A DNA stretch of 64,000 nt from Pithys albifrons albifrons (GCF_047495875.1 NC_092458.1:918001-982000); one strand, 5' to 3'. Shown: positions 38,821 through 50,137, numbered from the stretch's first letter. Numbers and translations: made by a program. Notes: generated by a model not told the origin, from the sequence alone.

Positions 38821-39844
38821 TTTTTCAAATGTGGTTTATGTGGACTGGATTTTTTTTTCTTTCATTTCAACATTCCTGTGACTATTGAAAATATGGCTTC
38901 TTTCTTCTTGTAAAGTGCATGCTTCTGAAAAATATTTTTTTCACCATTTATGTTCTGATATATTATGTTTATGTTTTCTTACAAATATAAAATAGAATTT
39001 CTCTCCACATACCAAACACAGTTTACAAAATTCTTTAGATTACTGGGGCAAAATACAAAACATCAGGAAGCTATTGTTACAAGAAAAAGAAAGAAATCAA
39101 AAGGGCATATTTCTGGAAGGCATAGTATTATACTGCTCATTTTTCAGAAAAAAATGCTTGGCTTTATTCCCCTATCCACTGCTGACTCTGTTCAGATATA
39201 GGATACTGGACTATGTCTTTCCCCTCACCTCACATTACTTTACACAGTAGGGTTTTTACAGCTGGAAACTGTACACTGCAATTTAGTGTATGAGTTTATA
39301 CTTTGACTGCATCTACCAAGCACAAGCCCACACATTACCTAAAGGAACTTTGAAATTTGCAACCTTTTTGTATAATTTATGGCTATTGTGTGTACTGATG
39401 AGTAAAAATGTATATTGTCTTGAAACAGTGGTTGGTGTTAAGCATGGTCCATGTATAAGCAGAAGCTCATACTGATTTTCAGTCTAACTACACCATCTTA
39501 TACCAAGAAGCAATGCAGGCTGCCCCCTGAATGGCAGCTTGCTGAAAACAAAGAGTCTGATGCAGAAAGGATTGCCACAACCTTGTTGGGTTTATTTTAG
39601 TTCTTCTCTAGGAATACACTACCAGCCTGCTTTTCCTCTGCTCTGGAATGGGAAACGGGCCTTGCAGTCACTGTGATCCCTCAGGTCAAGCGCCCACCTC
39701 CTGGTGCTGTGGATCACAAGTGAAGCCAGTGTTTATGGGAATATTCCTCTGCTTATGAGGGGAAAAGGATATGAGGAGGGAAATAAAATTTGGATGGAAA
39801 AAAAATTGTCCATCTATATGAAGGAGCAACCTGTTCAGCCCTTT
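38821..39844. other. Unique non-coding sequence
   Basis: AT-rich; nothing recognisable apart from T-rich runs. Confidence 0.5.
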
Positions 39845-39948
39845 GAATACCCTGGGCTAGCAGAAGGTGTCTATGCCCACGGCACAGGGGTTGGAACTAG
39901 GTCATCCTGAAGGTTCCTTCCAACCCCAAGTATTCTGTGATTCTATGA
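39845..39948 (+). mobile_element. CR1 LINE 3'-terminal fragment
   Basis: About 100 bp ending in the CR1 3' signature 'ccttccaaccccaagt...attctgtgattctatga' (partly quoted). Upstream is the 'gcagaaggtgtctatgcccacggc' type segment (partly quoted), which in CR1 lies between ORF2 and the terminus. It is a short, 5'-truncated old copy on the plus strand. Confidence 0.85.
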
Positions 39949-42900
39949 AGAGCAAAAGGGGAAGAGGGAGCGCTGGTGTTGGAGGTTAAAAGAAGTATGA
40001 TGGGTACTTCGCTCTGTCCCATCAGCTTGAAGTCCTTTTCGGCAGAAGTCAGAAAGTAGGTTAAGCAAACATCTGGGCACAGTAAGAGCTCCAGCTTACA
40101 AAATCATGCCCAAAGAAAGGTGAGGTAATGCCAAGAACATCTTTGCCCCCAGAGTCAGAGGTCCTGCCCTGATTGGCAGTGAAGGGCAGTGACAGGGGAC
40201 ATTGTAACTCAGGACAGTGGTGATGTCTGGGGAAGTAGTGGTCACGGTGACAATTTATTTCCCTCTTTCGCTTCTTTTCTTTTATCCAGTGCAAGGCAGG
40301 AACATGGCACATGGAAAGCTCTAGGAGTAGGATTGGCCCTGTACTCATCATTAGGGCTTCTCTGTTTTACTGCCAGAGATGGCACACCAGCCTACAGAGG
40401 TAAGCCTGCTATTTGTCTTCTCTCTCACTTAGAGGCATAGGACACTGTAACTTTGGCAGAAAAAAGGTGTTTCTATAAACTATTATTGTTTATTTTAGAA
40501 CAACAATGAAGTTGCTCAACCTTAAACTTTGATTATGAGATATTTAAAAACACAACAGTAAATACAAAGTGTAAATCAGAATCAATATTTTTGCCAGTCT
40601 GGTAGATTCTTCAGAATTTGATGGTCCTAATGATCCCAGTTGAGAAGAAGAACTGGAATGATAAAAAATTTGTGCTTATATGTAAAAATAATACCTCAAT
40701 CGACTTGTGAATTGAAATGAGGATAAGGAACTTGAGCAAATGAGGTTTCCTCAGTAACATCATGAAGTGCTCAAACACTTAATTGCACTTTCTGGCCAGG
40801 GAATTAAGTTTCTTTATGATAGTCTTCCAGATATTTTTAGAAATTTGGGACTAGAATGAGTGGAAAGAAGCAAAAATATTCTGCAAAATGTCCTTGCATA
40901 TTCCAGGATTCCTCAAGAGTCTGCATGAAGCTTTTTCCATAACAGTGATTATGAAAAGTCTCTGCCATTGAAAAGTAGATACACCAAGGTTATTCACCTC
41001 ACAAATCTAATTTTTGCAGAAAACAGTCTGAGATACAAAAATTTTTGATTTATTTTCTGGAAGTAAAATAGAAGTCTCATCTTCCATTGAACAGACATCT
41101 TATGTGAGAGCTGAATCTTATTTTTTGTCCTGGTCAGCAAGGCCACTGCCAACACTGCCCTTTCTTAAGGTTTGCCCACTTGGTTTCTGTTAGCTCTACA
41201 AAAAGTACTATTCCAGACAATGGGATGGAACTCAAAGGCTGCTTAAGGAAGATGAGGTACAGAGATCCAGTTTGGTGCCCGAATCTGACATGAGTGATAA
41301 GGTATTTGTCCAAGGAAGAAGAACACAGTTAATGGAGTACAAGTGCACATTAATAGAGGCTAAGGATTTTAGTATATTTTGCATATTTTTGAGATTATAT
41401 GACTTACATAGGTTCTCCTAAGTTGTTCACATCTTAGGTGAGTTACTAAAGCTCTTTCTCTCAGACTCGTGAGCTTTCTCATGCCCTGCCAAGGCCATGG
41501 TGTTTGTGAGAAACCACCTGTTGATAGTGTGAAGACAAAACACAAGAAGAAGGCCCGGATGGAGGTTCTGGAGCTTCTCCAAGGGCCAGTTCTGAAGCCC
41601 CTTATGGGTGGGGCACAGAGGGAAATGAGAATCATGGTTGGTTATCAATATCTCATATCCTCGGGTGTGCAGCTTGAAAGCTTTTAATAAGGGTATACCA
41701 TCGATCTTTCTCCATTGTTTCTGAGTGTCTGTTTCTACAGGAATTTAAGAATCAGGCAACAATCTGAATGACAGTTTCACACATGTTGCTTTGGGATATC
41801 TGTGTAGCAAATTGGTGGTACAGGAGCATACATCTTCTTATTAAAGCCCTTACATTCTACATTCTTGTATCTAGATTTCAACAGAGGTTAATTTCAGTAG
41901 CAGTATAATTATTCTCTAGACAAAAAATTAGTTCTACTTTTTTTTTTTTTAATGTAAAAGATTTACTGGGGTTTTTGCATTTTGTTTGGAGTGGTTTGTT
42001 TGTTTATTTTTCGTGGAATGTAACATTAGATATTTCCTCCCCATGAAATTCTGCAGTTTCTAGGACCAACTGCATACAAAAATAATGTAATCTCTTCCCC
42101 CACGTGCTCCCAAGATTTCAAATAAAAGTACCTGCTTTTTCACTTTGAGAGAGACTTTTACAGAGAATATTGTGCTACTATTAATCATCATAACACTCCA
42201 CCCTTCCTCTACTTTTGATCTTGGCTCACTCAGCCTGACTCCTTATATTCTACACAAGATGCTAAAGAATTACAGACCCATTTTGAGCAACAGGTGCTGT
42301 GTTGGTCTTTTGATGTGAATTATAGGTGCAGTGCTGATGCTACTTTTACTTAACAGCTCCCAGGAGTGATTCCCAGTTCTTGAACCTGAAAGCATGTTCT
42401 GATCAAATCCTTCTTCTCTGTGAGGACAAGGCACAGATTTGCAGCATCTTTGCTTCCACAAATCCTATCTGGTACATAAAGAAAAGCAGTGCTCAAGATG
42501 AATGATATTAAATGTTCCAAACAGGAACTGTTCGGGATGATTATAAGGAACCATGATGCTTAGCAGCAAGAACACTGCAGTATACATCAAAAAGGAAGCC
42601 CACACTCAGGTAAATATTTTTTTGTTGCTTTCTATAGTGCTAATCTTGGGTCTTAAAGTTTATCAGTCTCTTAACTCTGTTAACTGAGTTTAGCATGTGA
42701 GGACGCAGAAAAAAGGTGTTCAAATCATTAAATGAGGAATAGTAACACGAGAATAAGAGAGGGCCCTGATTTTATACAATACACTGAATACTTATTTCTA
42801 TGAAGCTCAGAAATTGGTCATAATTTGTATAAATGGAGAAGTCCTCTGAAAGAATTTCTCATGACATACAGGTTGAAGATGTATTTGTTTCACCAACAAG

Positions 42901-43599
42901 AACCACTGCTTGGCACTTCTTTCAGAAGACAAAAAGAAAGCAAGAAAGCAAGCTGGACCACTGTTAATACCTGGCAGTTTATTGTAGCACTCCTGGAAAT
43001 AGTTTCACCCTAATGCCAGCTGAAGAAGGTGTATTGACTTTGAGTGTTTATGTTCAGAAATATCAAAAGACTTGTGCTCAGCTTCCATAAACTGCATTAA
43101 GGAGAAGTCTGGAGCATTGCTTTGGCAGTTTTCTAATGTAATGAGAGATGATAATTCAGGCAGGAAGGTTGAGAATAGCATTTTGATTTCTAATGGAAAG
43201 ACAGTAATGAATTTTGCCTTCTTTTATAAGTTAGTTGCACTATGCAGTTTTTCTCAGTGCTACTGGCTCATCTGGAGGTCAAATGCTGTGTGATAAGAAG
43301 ATTTTACACTCACTTGTTTGTCTGGAGTCCTAAAAGGGACAAGCAGTACCAACCAACTGGGTGGCAGTAAGGGAACAAGAACATTTACAGTTCCTCTTGG
43401 GACATTAATCTTCCTCTTGCCTCATTGAGGGACTCCTTTTTTCCACGTTTTCCAGTCATTATGACATAGGAGCATGTGGCAATGCATTCTCAAGACATGG
43501 CTTGGAGAATGTCATGTCAGAATGGGCTGATGAAGAAAATCCACCAGCCACTGAGAATGCTTTAACAACTGATGCTTTTAATGTGGTTTGAGTGTACTG
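39949..43599. other. Unique non-coding sequence
   Basis: No gene recognised. It includes a T13 run at about 41938-41950 and a G4T5 motif at 41968-41976. The frames at 40061-40440 and 41369-41687 overlap on opposite strands without any domain. Confidence 0.5.
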
Positions 43600-43915
43600 A
43601 ATGTAAAAAGTGCATTGTCGTTGCTTCTTCTTCCCATAACCCCCTGCCAGGCCAGGGGGCTGGGAGAAGGACAGTGACCTCATGTTACCTGAAACCCCCT
43701 CCCATTGAATGTAAATCCCCTTACTCCTATTGGCCCAAAGCCAGACTCCCCCCCTTGTCTGTTATTGGTGAGTTTGTGTCCCTCCAAGGTCCATATAAGC
43801 CTGTACCCCTGATTAAACTTCCTTTTTGTTCCTGCCTTCGCCGGTGGTCCCTGTGTGTCCTTTCTGGGGGCTCTCAGAGACCACATGGTCGGGGTAAGCA
43901 GAGAACACACACTTC
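43600..43915 (+). mobile_element. Probable solo LTR, family C
   Basis: Promoter-like and LTR-like architecture on the plus strand: two inverted CCAAT boxes (ATTGG at about 43729 and 43763), a TATA-like CATATAAG at 43792-43799, an ATTAAA polyadenylation signal only about 15 bp downstream (43812-43817), then a C/T-rich R/U5-like segment. The close TATA-to-polyadenylation spacing resembles retroviral LTRs in which R is short. I could not fix the TG/CA ends or a target duplication, so the limits and class are uncertain. Confidence 0.6.
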
Positions 43916-46806
43916 TCCTGGGTTAATGGACTGATAATCCAGGACCAGGAGAAGTTCCATATCGTTGCAGATTCCTTCAGCACACAGCAGAATGAGGCTG
44001 CAAGAAACCAACCCTCAGAGATCGTGCAAGCCTCAGTGATGCCTTCTGAGAAAGCAGAGTGGAGAGAGTTAGTTTAGAGCACACAAAAAAGGAAAGCATA
44101 GGAGGGATGAGGGATCCTTAAGGGCACAGTGACAGAGCATAAGATCACTACTCAGGAGATAAAAGGCACTGATACAAGCATTGCAGAGCCCTTGTGTATC
44201 ACAGACACAAGGCAGATGTTTGCAGCATGTGCTCCACTGCCAGATTCTTCTGCTGTTTCTGGGCAACCATCCATGTGCTCTGTTGCCTCAGCTACAAGGT
44301 TTGCCTTTCCTGCCTGACAGCTGCTGATATCTGTTTTGGCAACAATACTTCTGCTTCACTTGCTCAGTCTTCTCTGCTTAAAGAGAAACTTGGGTTATGA
44401 CATATAATTTCAAAATATGTGTTAGTGATTAGTGTCCTTCTTAGAAAATCTTCCTTTTCCTGCCAACAAATTCTAAATGTAGGACATGGAGAAATTACCA
44501 GAAGAGGTAAGGAGCACGAATCCCTGAAAAGAATCGGAACTGTTACTTCTGAGAGTTCCCTTAAATGATCTCTAACGGGCATTAAATACTATGTACCTTA
44601 CCAATAGATATCTATTTTCCTATTAAATCCTCTGTTTAGAATATCAGTTTTCCTACAAAATATCTCTCATGAGTTTCTAAAATACCTTCCCCAAGACAAA
44701 ACTAAAAAAATCTTTGATTAGAAATTCTGAATTTTGAAATTTTATTTTAATAATGCAAAACAGAACTTGTAGATTCTTTCGTCACATGCCACGTGAAACT
44801 AAAATTCAGAAGTTCATTTTAGTTTCTACACACACAGAACAAAACTAAATACAGCCTTAGACTTCACTTTATTCTTAGTTTGAAGAAAACTTCACAGTCT
44901 AAGCAGTATGTACTGTTAACTGTGAACATAAACAAAGGACAATGGCAAACAGAAACATGGAATAACCAGCAAATAAGCTCAAATTGGTACCAAAAATTCT
45001 GTTTCTTTCTTAAAATATTTAATAAAAAGAATTACAGTAGTGCAGAAAAACTCCAATTCTTTCTCATAGAAGTCATTGAGCTTGTAAAAGAGGCTGAACC
45101 ACCTTGAAAATAGATTTAATGCACTTAAACCTGTTAGCACAAGGGATTGCTCCAGTAATTTTTGCTGTAAAACTGGCAGATTCACAAAATTCCATGGAAG
45201 GAAAAGGCATAAGGAACTTTTGCTGTTAATTTGTCATTTGGTGTTACAGTATATTGCAGTTATGACAAATGTAATCATATTTCATTGTTCTCTGCAGGAG
45301 AACTCTTTTGATGATACCTGAAATACATGTGAATAGTGCAGATATGAAAAAGACTATTCTCATGAACACTTCAGTGCTGAACAGGATGCATACTGATATT
45401 GCCTCTGTGGCTGGTGTCTGTGATGCTAAAGTGTGAGTGAGGACTGTGTTATTTTCATCCTATTCGCCTCACTCACTTCAGTCAATGTCAGGAGAAGTCT
45501 TGGTCTGTATTATTTTCTGCTATGGTCTTTGTCATGAAAATGAAGCATCAGGATATTCATTTGCATCAGAAGAGAAAGAGAAAGGTAGAAGCAGGAACTG
45601 AGTACTGCAGACCATTTTCAGAACTTTAGAAAGAACATTGCTGATATTATTATGAATGGAAATAAGAGAAATGTAGTTTGCAAAATAAATGTTTTTAGGA
45701 AGAGTGTATGTTAAAAATTTTCATGGCTAAAACAGTGTGTAATTTCCATTCGTAGTTTTTCCCAAGATCCAAAATGATTTAGAAACACAAATGCCATGGT
45801 TTCAATCAATACTTTTGTTTCAGAGGCAAAGAAATATTTATCAATGTTTGATTCACAGTTGTATTTCATTCTAAGGACTAATTACTTTTCAATTATGCAA
45901 TTTTCCACTCCTAGCAATCTAGAAGTGGCTCACACATGACAGTTCAGATTATCAGAATTACCAGACTGAATCACATTGTCCAAAGGGCTTGTGGTGCTGT
46001 GTTATTAGTGCTGCTCTCTGATGTACATGCTATAGGCATTTTGATATCTTGTTTCTGTGATGAAGGATAAAAAGGATGCTGAAATATGGAAAGGTATCTA
46101 CTGTCAGTATAAGAGACCTGATATTATTTCCTAACTACTCTTTTAGCAATGTAAGTGATTTAAACAATTTTGTTGTCTTGCTCCAAATATCCTGCTCTTT
46201 CTTCTTTTAATTATGCACAATTTTAAGGGACTTTTATTGGATTTAGCATTTGAGTCTATTAATGTGAGGGTTTGGGGGACATCAGTGATTTTTAAGACAA
46301 TAATTGCTCATAGGAGAGAGAAATAAAATAACCTGGAGTCAAGACCCTGAAACATTAAGCAAACACTCCTCCTTCTCTGATGCTGAGAGAAGATATGATC
46401 CAAAGATCTGTCAAATAATTACAAGTTAGTGCATAGTTTGGAGCTATAGATCTCAACCAGGGAACCCTACTGTGCATTTGTAACCTATATTTTACTGCTC
46501 AAAGTCAGCTTTGATTTCATCATGCTGGCAAGGTCTGCTAGCACAGTAATTGAAGTTTTTTTGTTTTAAGAATCATGTAATTAATGTTACTAGGATGTCT
46601 CAGGGAAAAACCTTATTATAAAGATGAATATTGTGTGCATTTTTGCCAAATATTTCAGTTAAATTGGATGCAATTATAAATAGATAAGACTTCAAAAGCA
46701 TCTATGGCTTCAATTCACTTCTCCCCTTTTGCCTGGCAGTCCTTCCCAGCCCTTCCAAACACTTCCTATTTGTATGAGGAGGTTGTTTATTCTACTTGGT
46801 CTATTA
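43916..46806. other. Unique non-coding sequence
   Basis: AT-rich; no gene, RNA or convincing repeat recognised up to the target duplication of the retroelement at 46807. Confidence 0.5.
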
Positions 46807-46811
46807 GCAAG

Positions 46812-47437
46812 TGTTATGGGTTCCCCCAGGTGGGCCTAGATTTGGGCTCAGAAGTGTGGACTAGGCCGAAGCTGTCAGCTGACTTGAGCTGGGCTGAGCC
46901 AACAGCTGACCTCTTCTAGCCAGTAATTTTGTATTCCATACCACATTATGACATCATCTCCAGGGAAGGAGGAACCAGTGTGGGAGTGGTTAGTCAGTCG
47001 CTTCTCAGCCCTCCTCTGGGGAGGACGCACGATGCTGTCCCAGGGGGGATGGAGAGGACCAGGCCCACCACTGGCTCACAGGGTACCTCAGGAAAGTAAA
47101 ATGTGTTGTTCTGGGTCTCTCCTTTCTGCTTGGGTTTGTCTCCCTGGGGAATAAGCTTCTTCTTAAGTAATGTGTAGTTAGGACAGTAGAATTTGTGTGT
47201 TTGTTAAGAAGTTGACGTGGGGAACTTGTTGTTGTAGACTTGTGTGAGTGAATATTTGTACTCTCTTCTAATTGTCTCTTTCTTTCTGTGAAAAATATAT
47301 GTAGATTTAGTATAAATGCAGTTTGAAGTGTTTTTTTTTCTTTCCCCTCTCTTTTCCTCCCTTTCCCTGGTGTTAGGAGGGAGGCTTTTCTCTCTGTGCT
47401 TGGGGGGGTTGGCAGTTGCTTATCTCAAACCAAGACA
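46812..47437 (+). repeat. 5' LTR of the family-A element
   Basis: Begins TGTTATGGG and ends CAAACCAAGACA. It contains a CRE/AP-1-like TGACATCA, a TATA-like TATAAATG (about 47311), a T9 run and a purine-rich 'ggtgttaggagggagg' near the 3' end. A 68-codon frame at 46948-47154 recurs in the 3' LTR simply because the LTRs are duplicates; it is not evidence of a gene. Confidence 0.93.
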
Positions 47438-47442
47438 GTTAA

Positions 47443-47460
47443 TGGTGCATTGGCCGGGAA
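47443..47460 (+). promoter_or_regulatory. Primer-binding site for tRNA-Gly(GCC)
   Basis: Five bases after the 5' LTR lies an 18-nt sequence starting TGG. As I recall the vertebrate tRNA-Gly(GCC) 3' end including CCA, it is a perfect reverse complement. The position and length are those of a retroviral primer-binding site, where the tRNA starts minus-strand DNA synthesis. This assignment would separate the family from tRNA-Leu- or tRNA-Pro-primed elements. Confidence 0.85.
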
Positions 47461-47699
47461 ACTCGGGAGCGACGGAGGACCTTGGCAGGTGTCCCAGAAT
47501 CTTAGCAGGCTTCCCGGGAGGATTGTTGTAGAAACATAGATTGATAAGTGCTTTGTTTAAGTACATCCAGAACAGAAAATGTAAACAACACAACTCTCCC
47601 TTGCTGTTGAATGCTCGTTTTCACTGTTTCACTGTCTTTGTGAGTTCAAACAGCTCGACTGGTGCCTGCTGTGACTGTAGCCACTGCAGAAAAGAGAGG

Positions 47700-47932
47700 C
47701 CCATGAAAGCTGTTCGTGTGTGGCAAGACACGGCTGTTTGAGTTAAATCCCTGAGGACTCATCATGTGAATGCTGATGTGCCCAGGAGCCGAGCTGATGA
47801 GGAGCATCTCACCTGGACTGGCATGGGGAGGAGGTGTTCCTGGCTCGATGGGCCCATCGTGCCTTAGGCCACCTGCAGGTGGATAAAGTTGAGGGGTGGA
47901 TTTAACCGTGAACATTATTCTTAAAGTTATCC
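47700..47932 (+). repeat. Internal direct duplication, copy 1
   Basis: Aligns with 48461-48693 over about 230 bp with many substitutions and small gaps. Shared words include 'gatgtgccca.gagccgag', 'ggactggc', 'tgttcctggctc', 'ccacctg.aggtggat' and 'aggggtggat', and both copies end near 'gtgaaca.tattct'. Peptide translations also align on either strand, but neither copy matches a protein family I know. Confidence 0.8.
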
Positions 47933-48129
47933 ACAGTTGTGAAGCGTGCTTGCCATTGTGAGACCCCAGTGAACGAGGAAAAGAAGTGCTGCGGAACCCC
48001 CTGCAGAGAACCCTACAGATGCGGCACCCAGAACCAGCGCCCGCAGTGCTGAGCGACCCGCAGGAGCCGGAGCTGTCACTGGCGGGGCTGCCACCAGGGC
48101 TGCGAGCGAGCCGGGGGAGGCTGCGAGCC

Positions 48130-48282
48130 GTGAGAGGCTGTGAGCTGTGAGAGGCCACGAGCCGTGAGAGGCTGTGAGCTGTGAGAGGCCACGAGCCATG
48201 AGAGGCCACGAGCCGTGAGAGGCTGTGAGCCCTGAGAGGCTGCGAGCCATGAGAGGCCGCGAGCCGTGAGAGGCTGCAAGCC
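48130..48282 (+). repeat. 17-bp minisatellite, nine units
   Basis: Nine consecutive 17-bp units of the form GTGAGAGGCTGTGAGCT, alternating with GTGAGAGGCCACGAGCC, giving a partial 34-bp higher-order period. It sits in a GC-rich core (about 47990-48420) unlike the surrounding DNA. Because 17 is not a multiple of 3, all three minus-strand frames stay open and show a 17-residue period. The 100-212-codon frames here are therefore repeat artefacts. Confidence 0.93.
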
Positions 48283-48460
48283 AAGCCAGGGCTGCAAGCG
48301 AGCCAGGGCTGGCGAGCCGCTGGGGCTGCTCCTGCCTCTGCTGCTTGCTTGTGCTGCTGTCGGGGCTGCTTCCGAGGCTGCCAAAGCTGTTAGGACTGCT
48401 GCTAAGGGGGATGGCTCACATGGTGAACTGTAGTACTTCTGTGTGACCAAGGAGAAAGAC

Positions 48461-48693
48461 ATGAAGAGAAGCCTGCATATGCTGTTGATGTGTGGTGGGA
48501 CACTGCCATTTGAGTTGAATCTTTGAAAACCTATCGTGTGAGTGTTGATGTGCCCAAGAGCCGAGCCAATGAAGAACATCACACCCTGGACTGGCTGGGG
48601 GAGGGTTGTTCCTGGCTCAGTGGGCCTATGATGCCTCAGACCACCTGTAGGTGGATGAGGCCAAGGGGTGGATCTGACTGTGAACACTATTCT
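48461..48693 (+). repeat. Internal direct duplication, copy 2
   Basis: The second copy of the segment at 47700-47932, separated from it by the GC-rich minisatellite core. The level of divergence between the copies is far greater than between the two LTRs, so the duplication predates this insertion and belongs to the element's history. An 82-codon plus-strand frame (48523-48771) crosses this copy, with no recognised domain. Confidence 0.8.
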
Positions 48694-48904
48694 AACCCCA
48701 GTGGGAAACTAGAGACTCCTGAGGAAAGGATGATAACCCTACTGAAAGACATGAACCATCAGATAAGATAACCTGAGTTGACCTGCTTTGTTTCCATCTG
48801 AAATATCTACCCCATCCTAATGGACTCTTAGCCACATTATGGAGGGGTGGAAATCAGCCCTGAAAAAATAAGTGTTTAAGCATGAGAACCTAAGATATGA
48901 GTGA

Positions 48905-48923
48905 CATAATGTGGTATGGAATA
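48905..48923 (+). repeat. 19-bp inverted repeat to the element's own U3
   Basis: This 19-mer is the exact reverse complement of TATTCCATACCACATTATG, found at 49056-49074 in the 3' LTR and at the equivalent place in the 5' LTR. Weaker complementarity extends a further ten or so bases on one side. In RNA or single-stranded DNA the pair could form a stem with a loop of about 132 nt containing the purine tract and the start of the 3' LTR. Confidence 0.9.
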
Positions 48924-48935
48924 AGGGGTGGAGAA
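48923..48935 (+). promoter_or_regulatory. Polypurine tract
   Basis: AAGGGGTGGAGAA, with one T interruption, ends directly at the TG of the 3' LTR. This is the expected site for priming plus-strand DNA synthesis in an LTR retroelement, and the position alone supports the assignment. Confidence 0.75.
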
Positions 48936-49561
48936 TGTTATGGGTTCACCTAGGTGGGCCTAGATTTGGGCTCAGAAGTGTGGACTAGGCCGAAGCTGTC
49001 AGCTGACTTGAGCTGGGCTGAGCCAACAGCTGACCTCTTCTAGCCAGTAATTTTGTATTCCATACCACATTATGACATCATCTCCAGGGAAGGAGGAACC
49101 AGTGTGGGAGTGGTTAGTCAGTCGCTTCTCAGCCCTCCTCTGGGGAGGACGCACGATGCTGTCCCAGGGGGGATGGAGAGGACCAGGCCCACCACTGGCT
49201 CACAGGGTACCTCAGGAAAGTAAAATGTGTTGTTCTGGGTCTCTCCTTTCTGCTTGGGTTTGTCTCCCTGGGGAATAAGCTTCTTCTTAAGTAATGTGTA
49301 GTTAGGACAGTAGAATTTGTGTGTTTGTTAAGAAGTTGACGTGGGGAACTTGTTGTTGTAGACTTGTGTGAGTGTATATTTGTACTCTCTTCTAATTGTC
49401 TCTTTCTTTCTGTGAAAAATATATGTAGATTTAGTATAAATGCAGTTTGAAGTGTTTTTTTTTCTTTCCCCTCTCTTTTCCTCCCTTTCCCTGGTGTTAG
49501 GAGGGAGGCTTTTCTCTCTGTGCTTGGGGGGGTTGGCAGTTGCTTATCTCAAACCAAGACA
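48936..49561 (+). repeat. 3' LTR of the family-A element
   Basis: The same 626-bp length as the 5' LTR. By eye it differs at two positions in the first 20 bp (CACCTAGG versus CCCCCAGG) and at one position in 'gagtgtatat' versus 'gagtgaatat'. It is followed by GCAAG, matching the pentamer before the 5' LTR. The near-identity supports one recent provirus-like insertion rather than two independent solo LTRs. Confidence 0.93.
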
Positions 49562-49930
49562 GCAAGATATGTTCCAGAGGCAGAATAAAAAGTGAACTTT
49601 TACCACATTTTGGCAGACTTCATTCCCATTCAAATAGGAAACCACTTTGTGTGATTTATTGCAGCTCACCTTCCCCTAGTATTTTAATTTCTTTTAATTT
49701 GGACAAAAGCAAGGGGAAAAAGAAATTTCTTCCCTAGCCCTCTAAAGTTGTTCCGTGGAACATTTTATTTTTAACACTAATAATTGTTCATATTTGTACC
49801 CAGTCCATGACTGTTTCAAGCACAGCTCTCCCCACAATATGGCAAATCCTTCCTGTTCCCATTTTCCTTAACAGGAACCTGGGGAGAGCACACTGCTCAT
49901 TTAACCTTGGCTTTGCAACCCCGTTTATGC

Positions 49931-50003
49931 AGCCATTAAAATCAAGTAGCCAAAGTAAATAATTGAGCTAACCCTTGTGGATCAGGAAAAGGGAGTTGCA
50001 AGA
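49931..50003 (+). repeat. Direct duplication, copy 1
   Basis: Shares with 50138-50212 the order 'attaaa.tcaa.tagcc', 'aaagtaaa.aattgagcta', 'cttgtgg.t.aggaa' and 'ggagttgca.ga'. About 75 bp are at roughly 80 percent identity by eye. The spacing is about 207 bp. It could be the remnant of a repeat with internal duplication, or an old segmental duplication. Confidence 0.75.
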
Positions 50004-50137
50004 TTGTTCTGAAATAAACCCGCCATATATATATTTATAAACACCAGTCATTTAGTATCCTTTCACTTTAATCCAGCCCAAGGGATCTATAATTAACAAG
50101 AACCTCAGTTACCCTCCCTCAGGGGTGGGTCACAACA

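Larger units (their letters stand above)
46812..49561 (+). mobile_element. Complete non-autonomous LTR retroelement, family A
   Basis: A 2750-bp element with two 626-bp LTRs, a tRNA-Gly primer-binding site, a 1498-bp internal region and a purine tract before the 3' LTR. It is flanked by GCAAG direct repeats at 46807-46811 and 49562-49566. The two LTRs differ at three positions by eye, so integration is recent compared with the solo copies at 17.8 and 34.3 kb. The interior has no gag, pol or env similarity that I can recognise, so it must have been mobilised by another virus's proteins. In that respect it resembles mouse VL30-type defective elements. Confidence 0.9.

Noticed and set aside
47646..48687. 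Minus-strand frames of 107-212 codons with a Ser-Arg-Leu-Ala-Ser-His type repeat
   Set aside because: The 17-bp tandem repeat keeps all three frames open and generates the 17-residue period. The frames lie antisense in a retroelement and have no domain.
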